Notes: a model not told the origin generated them from the sequence alone. Counted from the stretch's first letter, positions 25,451 to 35,097 are shown. The stretch is 64,000 bases of DNA from Acidobacteriota bacterium (GCA_013289765.1 JABCZI010000003.1:248001-312000), one strand, 5' to 3'. Numbers and translations: made by a program.

Positions 25451-28400
25451 CTACCAAATAACCTTCAGGCCGAATTGAATCTGCCGCGAGGTCGTAACCG
25501 TGGTGTCGATTTGGCCGGCGCCGCTGACCGCATCGAGTTGAGTGAAGTTCGTACTGTCCTGCGTATAGACCGCCGAATTGTTAATGGGAGGGCCGAAGTT
25601 CGCATGATTAAAGATGTTGAATGCTTCCATGCGGAATTGAACGTTGAATCTTTCCGTCACCGGAATATTTTTGAACAGTGATAAGTCGAAGTTTCGGAGT
25701 GACGGACCTACGAGAGAATTCCTTCCGAGGTTGCCGCGACGGTTGGTGCAAGTAATCTGGCCGGCGGGCAAAGCAAACGGCGGAGTAGTTGATATGATTT
25801 GCTGGCTGCAGATCGACGCAAACGATGCCGGTGCGCTGGGGATGGTGAGGCACTCCGTTTTTATGTAGTGGTTCACATTTCCAGGATTCACCAGCGAATT
25901 GCAATTCGACCCGGCCACGCGATCCGGAAAATCCCAGGTGTCGGAACTGCCTAATCCCAGAGGATCGGTATTGGGATCGATCGTCGCCGTGAACGGAATT
26001 CCCGTGCTCAAACTTGCAACACCGCCAAGCTGCCAGTTCCCCAGCAACCACTTGCCAACTTTTGGAAGATCTGCGCCCGTAGGCAAATACAACGTGTAAC
26101 TGATCGTCAGATTGTGAGCAATGTTAAAGTCGGACGGACCGCGTCCCAAGCGGGTATTGAAGAACGGCAAACTGCTGATGGAATTCGCAAAAGTGTCGCC
26201 GCCCACGCTTGCCGATCCCGTGTCAATTCCCTTCCCCCAAGTATAGGAAGCCTGAGCCTGGAGACGATTCGATACCCGAGCTGTCAATTTAGCCTGAAGC
26301 GCGTTGTAGTGTGCGTCGCCATTCCAGGTCATGGCAGAGATCTGCCCGGCGTTGGGGTTCAACATGTTTCCCAACGGAGTTCCGTCGGCTGGATTCACAC
26401 CGGAGTAAATAGGGCCCAACGAATTCAACGGAGTCAGCGGCACCGTGGTATTGATGTCATCTGCGCGGAAGGCATTATGCACAGTGCGTGAACCAACGTA
26501 GGCAATCATGCCGGTCACATCCTTTACCAGTTCGCGCTGTATGTTGAAATTCCACTGCATCGCGTAATTCCGCTGGGGATTCGGCTGCACGTAACCTTGC
26601 CGAATCGCGCTGGGAACACTTACCTTGCTTATCATCGGCGTGCACGGACTGCTGCAATTCGGGAACGAGCCGGGATCGAGACTCGATGAAGTACCGAGCT
26701 CGAAAAATGGAGCAGACAACGGAATAATCGTTTCAAACAGATAAGGCAACGGCAGCACGTCATACATCCCAAACCCTCCGCGTACGGAGGTCTTTCCAGT
26801 GCTGAAAGGATCCCACGTGAAACCCACCCGCGGTTCAAAATTCACACGCGTGGGATTCGAGAAGAATGGATTGCCGAGATGAGGTGTGGCGTCCGTCACG
26901 TTTAGCAACGTTGAAAGCTCCCCATGATTTTCCGTAGGCACGGTCGACATTTCATAACGCACGCCGGCATTGAAAGTGAGATTCGGTTTCCAGTGAATGT
27001 CGTCCTGAATGTACGCAGCGTAGATATGCTGGCGGACTTGCCGCTCTGTTAAACCACCCGGCAGAACCGCGTCAAACTTGGTGGGCAGGTTCAGGCGGAA
27101 CTGGTCGAGACTGGAGAAACGCACGATGCCGCTCGCATCGGACTTGGCCAGAATGTTGTCCTGAATATATTCCGTCGAGAAGCCGAATTTCAGGAAGTGC
27201 TTTCCCCGTGTCGTAAATGCGTCGTCGTACAGCTGAAACGAATTCCATCGAAAACGGTAAACCGGAGTTCCCCCGACTCCGCCTTGAAACCCGGTGAAAC
27301 CGCCACCGATGTTAATGCCAGGGGCGGACTGGCCGGGCACTGCGCTGAAGGGTCCGCTTGTATCTTTGGCCAGTGGATTGATCGCGGTGGCATTTTGCCC
27401 GGCATAGGCCACGATGCGGTTGAGCCCGAAACGAACCGTATTGATCACGGTAGGACTGAAAGTGTGCGTGTCCTCTGCCGTGACGATGTTTCTTCTCGTG
27501 CTGTTTCCGTGCGCAACGTCATTAAATTGGTCGGGCACGGTCTGGTTGGCATTGTCGAAGACGTAGGTGGCGGCGAGGCCATCCTTGCTCGTGAGTTTGT
27601 GGTCTCCACGCAACGTGAAGTAGTTTTCGTTGATCACTTCCTCTAACACTGATGTGGCGCAACCTGTGTCCGGAGTAGCTCCGGCGCATACCGTATCCAC
27701 GCTGGGATAGAGTTTGCGGAAAGCCAGCACTTTCGGATCCACCGGACCATTCGTGATGCCATTCCACCAGCCGTTGGTTGGGACGCGGACCGGTTGACTC
27801 ATGTTAGTGGATTGCCGGTTGCCCTCGTAATCGCCGAACAGGAAGGTACGATCTTTTATGAGTGCTCCGCCGCCCGAGGCTCCAAACTGATTGCGCTTGA
27901 ACGGCGGCTTCGCGTACTTGGTCACGACATTGCCGCTTTGGTCCACGCTGGAAATGGAATCGAAGTAATTTCGAGCATCCAGCGCACTGTTGCGAATAAA
28001 TTCGTAAGCGGTACCGTGAATCGCGTTGGTGCCGGACTTTGTGACGGCATTGATCACTCCGCCGGACGTCCGGCCGTATTCCGCCGAATAATTGCTGGTC
28101 ACCACGGAAAACTCTTCGACCGCATCCACTCCAAGATTGGATCCCAGAACACTGCCGGGAGCGCCATTGGAATAGTCGTTGATGCTGACACCGTCGAGGC
28201 GATAGTTGTTCTGCGCCGGACGGCCACCACTAATCGTAAGCTGAGAGCCGAAGCCACGATTTCCACGATTCGCGCCGCTGGTAAGCGCAAATTGTTCATG
28301 GATGCTGTTGACGCCGGTTTCCAAGGTAGCTAATTGAGTCCAGTCACGACCGTTCAGCGGGAGCTCGCGAACTGTGGTCGAATCCACCTGGTTGCTGATA

Positions 28401-28831
28401 GCAGAGGAGGCCAAATCCACCTGCGCGGTGATGGCAGCCACGTCCACGCTTTCTACCACTGAACCTAGCTTCATGGTCAGATTCAATGCCAACTCGTCGC
28501 CTACCGCGACTACGATATTCTTTAGCAATGCCGTGGAAAAACCCGGCGCCGACGCCGAAAGCTCATAACTGCCCGGAAGCAGGTTCGGGGCCGCATAGAA
28601 TCCGCTGGAATTGGTAACCACCACGGTTGCGGCATTGGTCTTTGTATTCGTGATGGCGATTTTGACGCCTGCCAGCACGGCGCCGCTGGCGTCGGTGGCT
28701 GTTCCCTGGATTGTTCCGCCGGTAACTTGAGAGTGCAGTGGCGGCACTGAAGCCCCTAACATCAACAGAAGCAGCACCAACTCGACTACAAATTGCGATA
28801 ATGCTTGATCGGCAACTTTGGCGTCCCGCAT
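25451..28831 (-). CDS. TonB-dependent receptor, Oar-like, with carboxypeptidase-regulatory domain
   Basis: 1,126 residues; ATG 28831 follows GGGGGGA. Signal peptide ~12-35, carboxypeptidase-regulatory-like domain ~37-120 (GTIQGTATDASGAVLAGVKIAITN), plug ~125-250 (ELPLNGRDW, YRLDGVSINDY, NYSAEYGRTSGGVINAVTKSGTN), then a 22-strand-type barrel to the terminal FGLKVIW. It is an outer-membrane receptor for large or scarce nutrients energised by TonB-ExbBD. The gene begins a leftward run (receptor, MFS, PEP-mutase-like, propellers) and is divergent from a GntR regulator whose putative operator lies in the shared promoter region. Substrate unknown. The length is normal for acidobacterial members. 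Confidence 0.93.
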   Translation of the reverse strand: MRDAKVADQALSQFVVELVLLLLMLGASVPPLHSQVTGGTIQGTATDASGAVLAGVKIAITNTKTNAATVVVTNSSGFYAAPNLLPGSYELSASAPGFSTALLKNIVVAVGDELALNLTMKLGSVVESVDVAAITAQVDLASSAISNQVDSTTVRELPLNGRDWTQLATLETGVNSIHEQFALTSGANRGNRGFGSQLTISGGRPAQNNYRLDGVSINDYSNGAPGSVLGSNLGVDAVEEFSVVTSNYSAEYGRTSGGVINAVTKSGTNAIHGTAYEFIRNSALDARNYFDSISSVDQSGNVVTKYAKPPFKRNQFGASGGGALIKDRTFLFGDYEGNRQSTNMSQPVRVPTNGWWNGITNGPVDPKVLAFRKLYPSVDTVCAGATPDTGCATSVLEEVINENYFTLRGDHKLTSKDGLAATYVFDNANQTVPDQFNDVAHGNSTRRNIVTAEDTHTFSPTVINTVRFGLNRIVAYAGQNATAINPLAKDTSGPFSAVPGQSAPGINIGGGFTGFQGGVGGTPVYRFRWNSFQLYDDAFTTRGKHFLKFGFSTEYIQDNILAKSDASGIVRFSSLDQFRLNLPTKFDAVLPGGLTERQVRQHIYAAYIQDDIHWKPNLTFNAGVRYEMSTVPTENHGELSTLLNVTDATPHLGNPFFSNPTRVNFEPRVGFTWDPFSTGKTSVRGGFGMYDVLPLPYLFETIIPLSAPFFELGTSSSLDPGSFPNCSSPCTPMISKVSVPSAIRQGYVQPNPQRNYAMQWNFNIQRELVKDVTGMIAYVGSRTVHNAFRADDINTTVPLTPLNSLGPIYSGVNPADGTPLGNMLNPNAGQISAMTWNGDAHYNALQAKLTARVSNRLQAQASYTWGKGIDTGSASVGGDTFANSISSLPFFNTRLGRGPSDFNIAHNLTISYTLYLPTGADLPKVGKWLLGNWQLGGVASLSTGIPFTATIDPNTDPLGLGSSDTWDFPDRVAGSNCNSLVNPGNVNHYIKTECLTIPSAPASFASICSQQIISTTPPFALPAGQITCTNRRGNLGRNSLVGPSLRNFDLSLFKNIPVTERFNVQFRMEAFNIFNHANFGPPINNSAVYTQDSTNFTQLDAVSGAGQIDTTVTTSRQIQFGLKVIW

Positions 28832-29005
28832 TCGTCCCCCCAGGGTTGTTTACAGAGTTTTTATTTACTTCGACTGCACTCCAACAAGTCCTATCGCTCG
28901 TCAGCCGAATTCAGCCCAAATACCCGTGCATGGGGGTCGGGGCCGTCTTAATTCGTGATTTCGCTGGATCGCGATTCGTTTCGAAACTATACTTTGATAC
29001 GACCA

Positions 29006-29023
29006 GTGGTATACCACGCGTGG
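29006..29023. promoter_or_regulatory. Probable GntR/FCD operator between receptor and regulator genes
   Basis: GTGGTATACCAC (29006-29017) is a perfect 12-base palindrome; CCACGCGTGG (29014-29023) overlaps it and is also a perfect palindrome. The core TGGTATACCA is repeated before the second GntR gene at 32760. Known FCD-type GntR regulators such as UxuR/ExuR use very similar TTGGTATACCAA sites. The near-palindrome GACC-GTAT-GGTC follows within 15 bases. Confidence 0.75.
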
Positions 29024-29086
29024 ACCGTATGGTCAACAACTCTTTTTTCGTGTACAGTTGTTTCTTCTCAGCCGTGACGCCCAGGC

Positions 29087-29839
29087 GTGATGATCCCGCT
29101 CGGAGGGGTTGTGCAGAAACCAGCTACGAAAGAAACGTCGCCCCCAGCGCGCAGGCTCCGTCGCGAAGGCCGGACTGCTCCACTTGCAGCTGAGGCCACG
29201 CACTTGCATTCGCTTGCCCATAAGGCTTACGAAGGTCTCTTAAGGATTCTATTTTCGGGCGAACTGCGGCCGAACGATGTAATCATGGAGCGCCGTATTG
29301 CGGAGCAGTTGGGCATCTCACGCACGCCTCTCCGCGAAGCGATCCGGCGGCTTGAAGGTGAAAAGCTGTTGCAACGACAATCCGGCGGGGCCATTGTTGT
29401 CTGCCCTATGTCGATTGAAGACTTCCTTAACATCCTGAGTTTACGGCGATTGCTGGAAGGCGAGGGGGCGCGCAGAGCGGCCGGACACATGTCCGCGCAG
29501 GAGCTCTTGAGTTTTCGCGAGCGTATCCGGGCAATGGCCACCAAAGCGGAGCCGGACAGTCTGGCTGCGCAAGAACTCGGCCGCGAATTGCACTTGTGCA
29601 TTGCAAGTTCAGCAGACAATCAAGTGCTGGCTTCGCTCATTGAAGATATGGGCAAGCGCACTCGCCTGTTTATCCGTTTGTTCGTGCGGATTGCCGACCG
29701 CCGAGTGCAAGTGTGCGAGGAGCATCTGGCGCTGATCGACGCTCTGTTAGAGGGTGATGGCGAACATGCAAGGGCGTGCATGGAGCGGCACATCGACAGC
29801 ATCCGGGCATTTGTCCTCGATAAGCTTGCAGCGCTGTGA
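29087..29839 (+). CDS. GntR-family regulator, FadR/FCD subfamily, copy 1
   Basis: 250 residues. A basic leader ~1-35, winged helix ~45-108 (AYEGLLRILFSGELRPNDVIMERRIAEQLGISRTPLREAIRRLEGEKLL), FCD ligand-binding domain ~115-245 with the metal-binding His pattern in ELHLCIASSADN, EEHLALIDALL and MERHIDSIR. FCD regulators usually bind a carboxylate through a metal and act as repressors. It is divergent from the TonB receptor with a palindromic site between them, implying auto- and receptor control. It is about 60% identical by eye to the copy at 32837, including the whole recognition helix. Confidence 0.93.
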   Translation: MMIPLGGVVQKPATKETSPPARRLRREGRTAPLAAEATHLHSLAHKAYEGLLRILFSGELRPNDVIMERRIAEQLGISRTPLREAIRRLEGEKLLQRQSGGAIVVCPMSIEDFLNILSLRRLLEGEGARRAAGHMSAQELLSFRERIRAMATKAEPDSLAAQELGRELHLCIASSADNQVLASLIEDMGKRTRLFIRLFVRIADRRVQVCEEHLALIDALLEGDGEHARACMERHIDSIRAFVLDKLAAL

Positions 29840-30106
29840 ACCTTTTAGGCTCACCGAAAATGGCCGACGCAACGGCTTCCCTCTAATAAGATTCGATTCT
29901 CCGCCTACGCCGCAACCCTGATCCTACGATGCATTCCAGATCCACTATGGAATGTTTACGTCCATCAGTGGAATGTACTGCTGACCGCCATGCAGGTCGG
30001 CGTCACCGAGTTCACGCTGCCGAAATGGCCGTGGGATGCTGAACTGCAATGGGCCTCTGACTTGCCAGGTCCCTCCTTCGACCGAAATCATTAGCGAGAC
30101 GTTTCT

Positions 30107-31459
30107 CTAGTGCTCGTTGGCATTCGCCTGTCCCAGGGGTTGGTCTGCGCGGACGAGGAACCAGGCGGCGCCGCTAACCAGGGTTACAACGGCTGCGAAA
30201 TCGAGAGCATAACTCCAGCCGAGTCGTGTCGCTATAAACGCAGTAAGAACCGGTGACAACCAACCCCCAAGGCTTCCGAAGGTATTCATGAAACCCGATA
30301 CCGAGCCTGAAAAGCGAGCCGTAATATCATTGCAAACGGCCCAAAGCATTGCTGAGGCTGCGAAATTAAATCCCGCTGCAATTGATAGTTGCAAGAGCGA
30401 CCACGTGTTGTTAGTGGTGTGGCTTCCCGACCACAAGAGGCCAGCGGAAAGGCAGATCGCCAGCCAAGCCGTGGCACGTCTTCCCTTACGCTTTCCCCAA
30501 ACGGCAACTGCCCGGTCAGAAAGCCAGCCCCACATGGGTACCAAAATCGCATTCGCAAGAAACGGAGCAGAAGCCCAGAAGCTCGCCTTCGAGATGGTGA
30601 CCCCGCGCACTTTCACCATGTAAATGAAGTACCAGGTAAAGAATATGTAGACGGGATAGACGAGACAGAAATGGCTGATCGTGATCCCCCACACGCTAGG
30701 GTCGGAGAGGATCGTGAGCCATGGGGTCTTGCCAGAATCGTCGCGATCCTTGCTGCTGGATCCTCCGGGCTGAATTAAAGCGAGCTCGGCTTTGTTTACA
30801 CCTGCATGCTCTTCCGGACGATTCCTCACGTAAAAGTACCAGACTGAAGCCACTGCAAATCCGAGCGCCCCGCAAACAAAAAACGACAGCCTCCAACCGA
30901 AATGCCGTGCAATCCAGCTGATCATCAGCGGAGCCGTAAGACCGCCTGCCCCAACTCCTGCCAGGAAAATACTCGTTCCAAAAGCCCGCTCCTTGTCGCT
31001 GAACCAATACGCCATCATCTTGTTGCCGACGGGCATGGCTGCGGCTTCGCCGGTGCCCATAAGAAACCTGACGCAGGCAAAGGCCCAAGCAGGTCCCATA
31101 ACACGTAGCAGAGGGATATTCGGAGCAATAGCAGTAGCAGCGGTAAAGACTGACCACCACAAAACCGCAAATGCCAGCATCCCGCGAGCGCCGAAGCGAT
31201 CCCCCAACCACCCACCCGGAATATGAAACAGAGCATAGCCCAAACTGAAGGAACTCAGAATCCAACCCATGGTTTGCGTATCGAAGTGAAACTCGGATTG
31301 GATGAAGGGGCCGCATATGCCCAGGTTAAGCCGATCCACATACGTCAGAGCAGTAATCACGCCCAATAACGTAACTACTCGCCAACGAACGCGCGTGGCC
31401 GCGCCGCCGTTGGCGGAACTTACCTCTTCTTTGACGACTCGCGCTGTCATCATCCTCAT
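30107..31459 (-). CDS. MFS transporter, ACS type, copy 2
   Basis: 450 residues, 12 helices. It has the same landmarks as the carrier at 24037: YVDRLNLGICGPFIQSEF, GGWLGDRFGARG, GTGEAAAMPVGNKMMAYW, FGTSIFLAGVGAGG. It is a close paralogue within the anion:cation symporter family. The gene lies downstream of the fourth propeller gene on the same strand and is convergent with the GntR gene at 29087. Different sequence in the substrate-facing helices suggests a related but distinct organic anion. The start lies in ATGAGGATGATG and could be any of three ATGs. Confidence 0.9.
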   Translation of the reverse strand: MRMMTARVVKEEVSSANGGAATRVRWRVVTLLGVITALTYVDRLNLGICGPFIQSEFHFDTQTMGWILSSFSLGYALFHIPGGWLGDRFGARGMLAFAVLWWSVFTAATAIAPNIPLLRVMGPAWAFACVRFLMGTGEAAAMPVGNKMMAYWFSDKERAFGTSIFLAGVGAGGLTAPLMISWIARHFGWRLSFFVCGALGFAVASVWYFYVRNRPEEHAGVNKAELALIQPGGSSSKDRDDSGKTPWLTILSDPSVWGITISHFCLVYPVYIFFTWYFIYMVKVRGVTISKASFWASAPFLANAILVPMWGWLSDRAVAVWGKRKGRRATAWLAICLSAGLLWSGSHTTNNTWSLLQLSIAAGFNFAASAMLWAVCNDITARFSGSVSGFMNTFGSLGGWLSPVLTAFIATRLGWSYALDFAAVVTLVSGAAWFLVRADQPLGQANANEH

Positions 31460-31629
31460 CTAGAGCACCGCTTGCTGGCAGTTGACGATGGGTTTCTCCC
31501 CCAATCACCTTGGGTGAAAACTAAAACTGCCGAGATGTTGTGCTGGTAGCGTCGATCAGGACAGCACCAGCGGCAATCCCGGATTGGTCCCAATAGTGCG
31601 GCATCCTTGCGGAGTCTCAGCATTGCATG

Positions 31630-32649
31630 TTATTGAACTGTGAAGACCAGCACTTCAGCATCGTTTTCCTCGTGTCGCGGGACAGCGACGAACAACTCGC
31701 CAGTTTCGGGGACTAAGATTGCGGTCTTGGCCACGGGACCTGAAGGAACCTTGCCAAGCAAGTTGTAGCGATCCGCACTTACCTGCTCATATACGTCCAC
31801 TGTTCCGTCGCAAGCTGCGTAGATTCGCTTTTTCGCTGGGTCGTAGATCAGGTCATCCACCCCCTTGGAAATCGGGAGCGCCTGAAGTTGCTTTCCCGTC
31901 TTGGTATCTAGAACAACGATGCTTCCGTTCCTGCATCCCGAAAAAAGCCGATTATTGCTGTTGTCGAAAGCCATGGCATCGCAGTGGTCGACTCCCGTCA
32001 TTTTCCATTGAGTGACCAGTGCATGGTCTTTTAAGCTCACAACATCAATCTGAATCTTGTCTCGGCTATTTACGTAGACATTTCCGGAGGCTTTATCAAT
32101 CGCCATAGCCTCAAGCGTGTCGTCGCCCAGAAGGATTTCACCGACTTTCGTCAGGGCAGTTGTGTCTACGATCGTCAGATGCGCGGCAGTGTGCACGTCT
32201 ACTCCACCGTTAACGATGTAGAGAAGCTTGGTCGACGCATCATAGGTGATACCGTCCGCGTCCTCGAGAAGCTTTATGGTCTGAATTGGCGCATAAGTAT
32301 TCGAGTCGAAGACTTTCAACTCCGCCGCTTCACCATCCGTTACGTACAAGCGATTTATATCTTCTCGAAAAAGAATTGCGTGAGGCCGCTGAATTCCTTT
32401 AACGGTATGAATTAGCTTGCCCGTGCGAGTGTCGAAGACGAGAACTGCTTGATAGTCTTCGGGAGTGGCAAATAGCCTGTGTCCCGCCACATCCACTGCG
32501 AAGTGGTCGAAATGTCCATGAAGGTCCGAGGGCAGTTTCCAGTGCGCACTCAGTTGGAGCGGCGACGGAGTTTCTCCGTGCATCGCGATTGTCGCTAGCA
32601 GCACACTTGCTAAACCGCAAAGGAATCTAAACAGAGTGATCGGCTTCAT
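31630..32649 (-). CDS. Exported YncE-type YVTN beta-propeller protein, copy 4
   Basis: 339 residues from ATG 32649 (MKPITLFRFLCGLASVLLATIA), whose first 25 residues form a signal peptide; the frame is open upstream to 32946 but crosses the probable GntR operator, so the short start is right. Blades: FDHFAVDVAGHRLFATPEDYQ, VLVFDTRTGKLIHTVKG, DADGITYDASTKLLYIVNGG, IVVLDTKTGKQLQALPI. It is separated from the tandem set by the receptor and regulator genes, and is divergent from the second GntR gene. This repeats the layout of receptor plus GntR at 28.8-29.1 kb and suggests control by the same site type. Confidence 0.83.
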   Translation of the reverse strand: MKPITLFRFLCGLASVLLATIAMHGETPSPLQLSAHWKLPSDLHGHFDHFAVDVAGHRLFATPEDYQAVLVFDTRTGKLIHTVKGIQRPHAILFREDINRLYVTDGEAAELKVFDSNTYAPIQTIKLLEDADGITYDASTKLLYIVNGGVDVHTAAHLTIVDTTALTKVGEILLGDDTLEAMAIDKASGNVYVNSRDKIQIDVVSLKDHALVTQWKMTGVDHCDAMAFDNSNNRLFSGCRNGSIVVLDTKTGKQLQALPISKGVDDLIYDPAKKRIYAACDGTVDVYEQVSADRYNLLGKVPSGPVAKTAILVPETGELFVAVPRHEENDAEVLVFTVQ

Positions 32650-32758
32650 TGGTTGAATCGAACCCCTTCGGATAGTCAACCGGGCGGTTGACTCGATTGT
32701 CGAACCCACGACCCGCAAAACGTCACGAATCGTAGCACATGGCGAGATTGGAGTGCAA

Positions 32759-32770
32759 GTGGTATACCAT
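32759..32770. promoter_or_regulatory. Second probable GntR/FCD operator
   Basis: GTGGTATACCAT contains the perfect palindrome TGGTATACCA (32760-32769), identical to the core at 29007-29016. It lies 110 bases before the leftward propeller gene start and 67 bases before the rightward GntR gene. A 10-base palindrome is not expected twice by chance in 64 kb, and both copies precede paralogous regulators. Confidence 0.75.
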
Positions 32771-32836
32771 GTGACTATTTGTGGCATAACATAAGAACTT
32801 CGGTTAAAGTAGACTTCTAGCGAGAGGAACAATTCG

Positions 32837-33592
32837 ATGCCTAGAAACGGTAGCGCCAGACTTTCGACGGTGCTGAAGAGTAGGAAAAGCCGACAAGTGC
32901 ATTCAGCGAAATCGAGCACCTCCGGAATCGCGGCTCCCACTCTCACCCGCGTGACGTATAGCGAGCAGGAACCCTCTCGCTCGGAAGCTGCCTATCAAGG
33001 TTTGTTGAAGATACTAATTTCCGGGGAGCTGCGACCTAACGATGTGATTATGGAACGTCGAATTGCGGAACAGTTGCAAGTTTCCAGGACGCCGTTACGA
33101 GAAGCCATTCGGCGACTGGAAGGCGAAAAGCTCATCACGCGACAGAACGCGGGAACGTTGGTGGTTTCTCCCATGTCCACCGCGGATTTTTTGAATATTT
33201 TGAATGTAAGACGGCTTCTTGAAGGTGAAGCTGTACGCAGGGCTGCTTCACGAATTTCCTTTGACGAGTTGCACAGAATACGTCAGCAGATGGTCGCCGT
33301 TCAACGCGGAATTCAGTCGGCCGGCACTGACCCGAATAGTCTAGGACGCCAACTGCACGAACTTATTGCGGAAGCAGCTTCAAATCCCGTGTTGTTATCC
33401 ATAATTGAAAATCTCGGGAAACGAACCAGATTATTTATGCGAGTACCCGAGCGCCGATCTCAAGTGATTGATGAACATCTGGCGGTCATTGATGCGCTGC
33501 TGCTCCGGGATGGTGAAGCTGCACGCGTGGCCATGGAGCAGCACATTGATCACCTTCGAGTTTATATTTTGGATAAACTTTCAACCCTTTGA
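32837..33592 (+). CDS. GntR-family regulator, FadR/FCD subfamily, copy 2
   Basis: 251 residues. Basic leader ~1-45, winged helix ~50-112 (AYQGLLKILISGELRPNDVIMERRIAEQLQVSRTPLREAIRRLEGEKLI), FCD ~120-248 with RQLHELIAEAASN, DEHLAVIDALLL and MEQHIDHLR supplying the metal-binding His residues. The recognition helix SRTPLREAIRRLEGEKL is identical to copy 1, so both should read the same operator, which is present before each gene. The effector pockets differ more, so the two may respond to different metabolites. It lies 96 bases before the AtuA gene on the same strand. Confidence 0.93.
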   Translation: MPRNGSARLSTVLKSRKSRQVHSAKSSTSGIAAPTLTRVTYSEQEPSRSEAAYQGLLKILISGELRPNDVIMERRIAEQLQVSRTPLREAIRRLEGEKLITRQNAGTLVVSPMSTADFLNILNVRRLLEGEAVRRAASRISFDELHRIRQQMVAVQRGIQSAGTDPNSLGRQLHELIAEAASNPVLLSIIENLGKRTRLFMRVPERRSQVIDEHLAVIDALLLRDGEAARVAMEQHIDHLRVYILDKLSTL

Positions 33593-33688
33593 ACTACTAA
33601 GTATGTGTGCATTGATACTCTGATCAAAAATCTGAGCGCCCCCTCGGCTGATACAGCCGGCGGGTAGCGCGAGTGATAGGAAGATACT

Positions 33689-35056
33689 TTGAAAAAAGTA
33701 CGAGCCATTGCCGCCACGGGGAATCTTAGTACTGGCTTTCGCGAAGAAAGTCTGGTTCGCGCAGTCCAGCAGGGCGCTGATTTTGTAGGTTGTGACGCGG
33801 GCAGCACGGATTCGGGGCCCTATCATCTGGGCTCCGGCAAGCCACGCGGTCCACGCGAGGGTATAAAGAGAAATCTTCGCATCATGCTCCGGGAAGGGCT
33901 TGCCGCCGGTATTCCTGTCATCATCGGAACTGCTGGCATGGCCGGAGGATCTCCTCACCTTCAGTGGACAGTTGATATCATCCGCGAGCTTGCTCGGGAG
34001 CATCAGTGGCACTTCCTTCTTGCGCAAATAGATAGTGAGCTGGAAAAAGATGAGTTACTCGACGGCCTCAGCAAGGGAAAGATTCGTCCGTTGTCCCCCG
34101 CCCCTCCCTTGAACGAGAGCGTTATACGAAACGCTGAACGCTTCGTCGCCATGATGGGAATCGAACCCATCCAATGCGCGCTCAAGAAAGGAGCGCAAGT
34201 AGTCATAGCTGGAAGGTGCAGTGATGTCGCGATCTATGCGGCCCTGCCGATTCTGAATGGAATACCGCACGCGGTGGCGTTTCACGCTGGAAAGATTCTT
34301 GAATGCGGAGCGGCAAGTACGGCACAACGTTTGTACCCGGATTGTATGGCCATTGAAATGGACGGGGGTGGGTTCACTGTTGAACCTCCGAACCCAGAAC
34401 TTCGATGCACGCCGCAATCGGTAATCGCGCATACTCTTTATGAAAACGCCGACCCTTATCGCTTGGTGGAGTCAGGCGGGTCTCTAGACACCAGCCACGC
34501 ACGCTATGAAGCGATCAGTGATCGCGCGGTCAGAGTTACCGGCAGTACGTTCATACCAGCAGACAAATACACCGTTCGGGTGGAAGGCGCCACTCTTGTG
34601 GGTTACCGTTCGATCGTGATTGCTGGAGTTCGAGATCCGCTGCTGATCGGACAATTGGACAGTTTCCTTTCAAGCCTGAGAACCGTGGTCGAGCGTAAAG
34701 TACAAGAAACTTTGAAGTTGAAACCTGGCGAATATGATTTCCAATTTCGCGTATACGGCCGGAACGGTTCCCTCGGACAGCTGGAGCCTTGTGACAAAAT
34801 CTCCGGTCATGAGATCGGGCTGATTATCGACGTCGTCGCGCGTTCTCAGCGGGAAGCGGCAGAGCTTGCATTGGTTTTGTCGCACACGGGTTTGCATCAT
34901 CCCATTCCCGAATGGCAAGGCCTGATCAGCAATTTTGCGTTTCCATTTTCTCCTCCGGTAATCGATGTTGGCCCTGTTTACCAATTCTGTATTAATCACG
35001 TGTGGGAGCTTGAGAATGCTTGTGCTCCGTTCAAAATGACTTTCGAGAATTTATGA
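33689..35056 (+). CDS. AtuA-like acyclic terpene utilisation family protein (DUF1446)
   Basis: 455 residues, TTG start at 33689 preceded by AGGAAG. Diagnostic stretches: GADFVGCDAGSTDSGPYHLGSG near the N-terminus, GTAGMAGGSPHLQWT, AGRCSDVAIYAALP, and DGGGFTVEPPNPELRCTPQSVIAHTLYENADP. AtuA proteins are named for citronellol/geraniol use in Pseudomonas, but homologues with a separate DUF4387 partner occur widely in organic-acid catabolic clusters and their reaction is unproven. Here it is followed 41 bases later by the DUF4387 gene. The placement after a GntR gene implies regulation with the island. No terpene genes (AtuC/AtuF carboxylase) are present, arguing against a terpene role here. Confidence 0.88.
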   Translation: MKKVRAIAATGNLSTGFREESLVRAVQQGADFVGCDAGSTDSGPYHLGSGKPRGPREGIKRNLRIMLREGLAAGIPVIIGTAGMAGGSPHLQWTVDIIRELAREHQWHFLLAQIDSELEKDELLDGLSKGKIRPLSPAPPLNESVIRNAERFVAMMGIEPIQCALKKGAQVVIAGRCSDVAIYAALPILNGIPHAVAFHAGKILECGAASTAQRLYPDCMAIEMDGGGFTVEPPNPELRCTPQSVIAHTLYENADPYRLVESGGSLDTSHARYEAISDRAVRVTGSTFIPADKYTVRVEGATLVGYRSIVIAGVRDPLLIGQLDSFLSSLRTVVERKVQETLKLKPGEYDFQFRVYGRNGSLGQLEPCDKISGHEIGLIIDVVARSQREAAELALVLSHTGLHHPIPEWQGLISNFAFPFSPPVIDVGPVYQFCINHVWELENACAPFKMTFENL

Positions 35057-35097
35057 AGATTTTGCATCAATAGGTCTATTCGGAGGAGAAACTACTG

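Noticed and set aside
34140-34175. Sequence resembling a tRNA T-arm (GGGAATCGAACCCAT) on the minus strand
   Set aside because: It lies inside the well-supported AtuA gene, where it encodes MMGIEPIQ, and no cloverleaf surrounds it.
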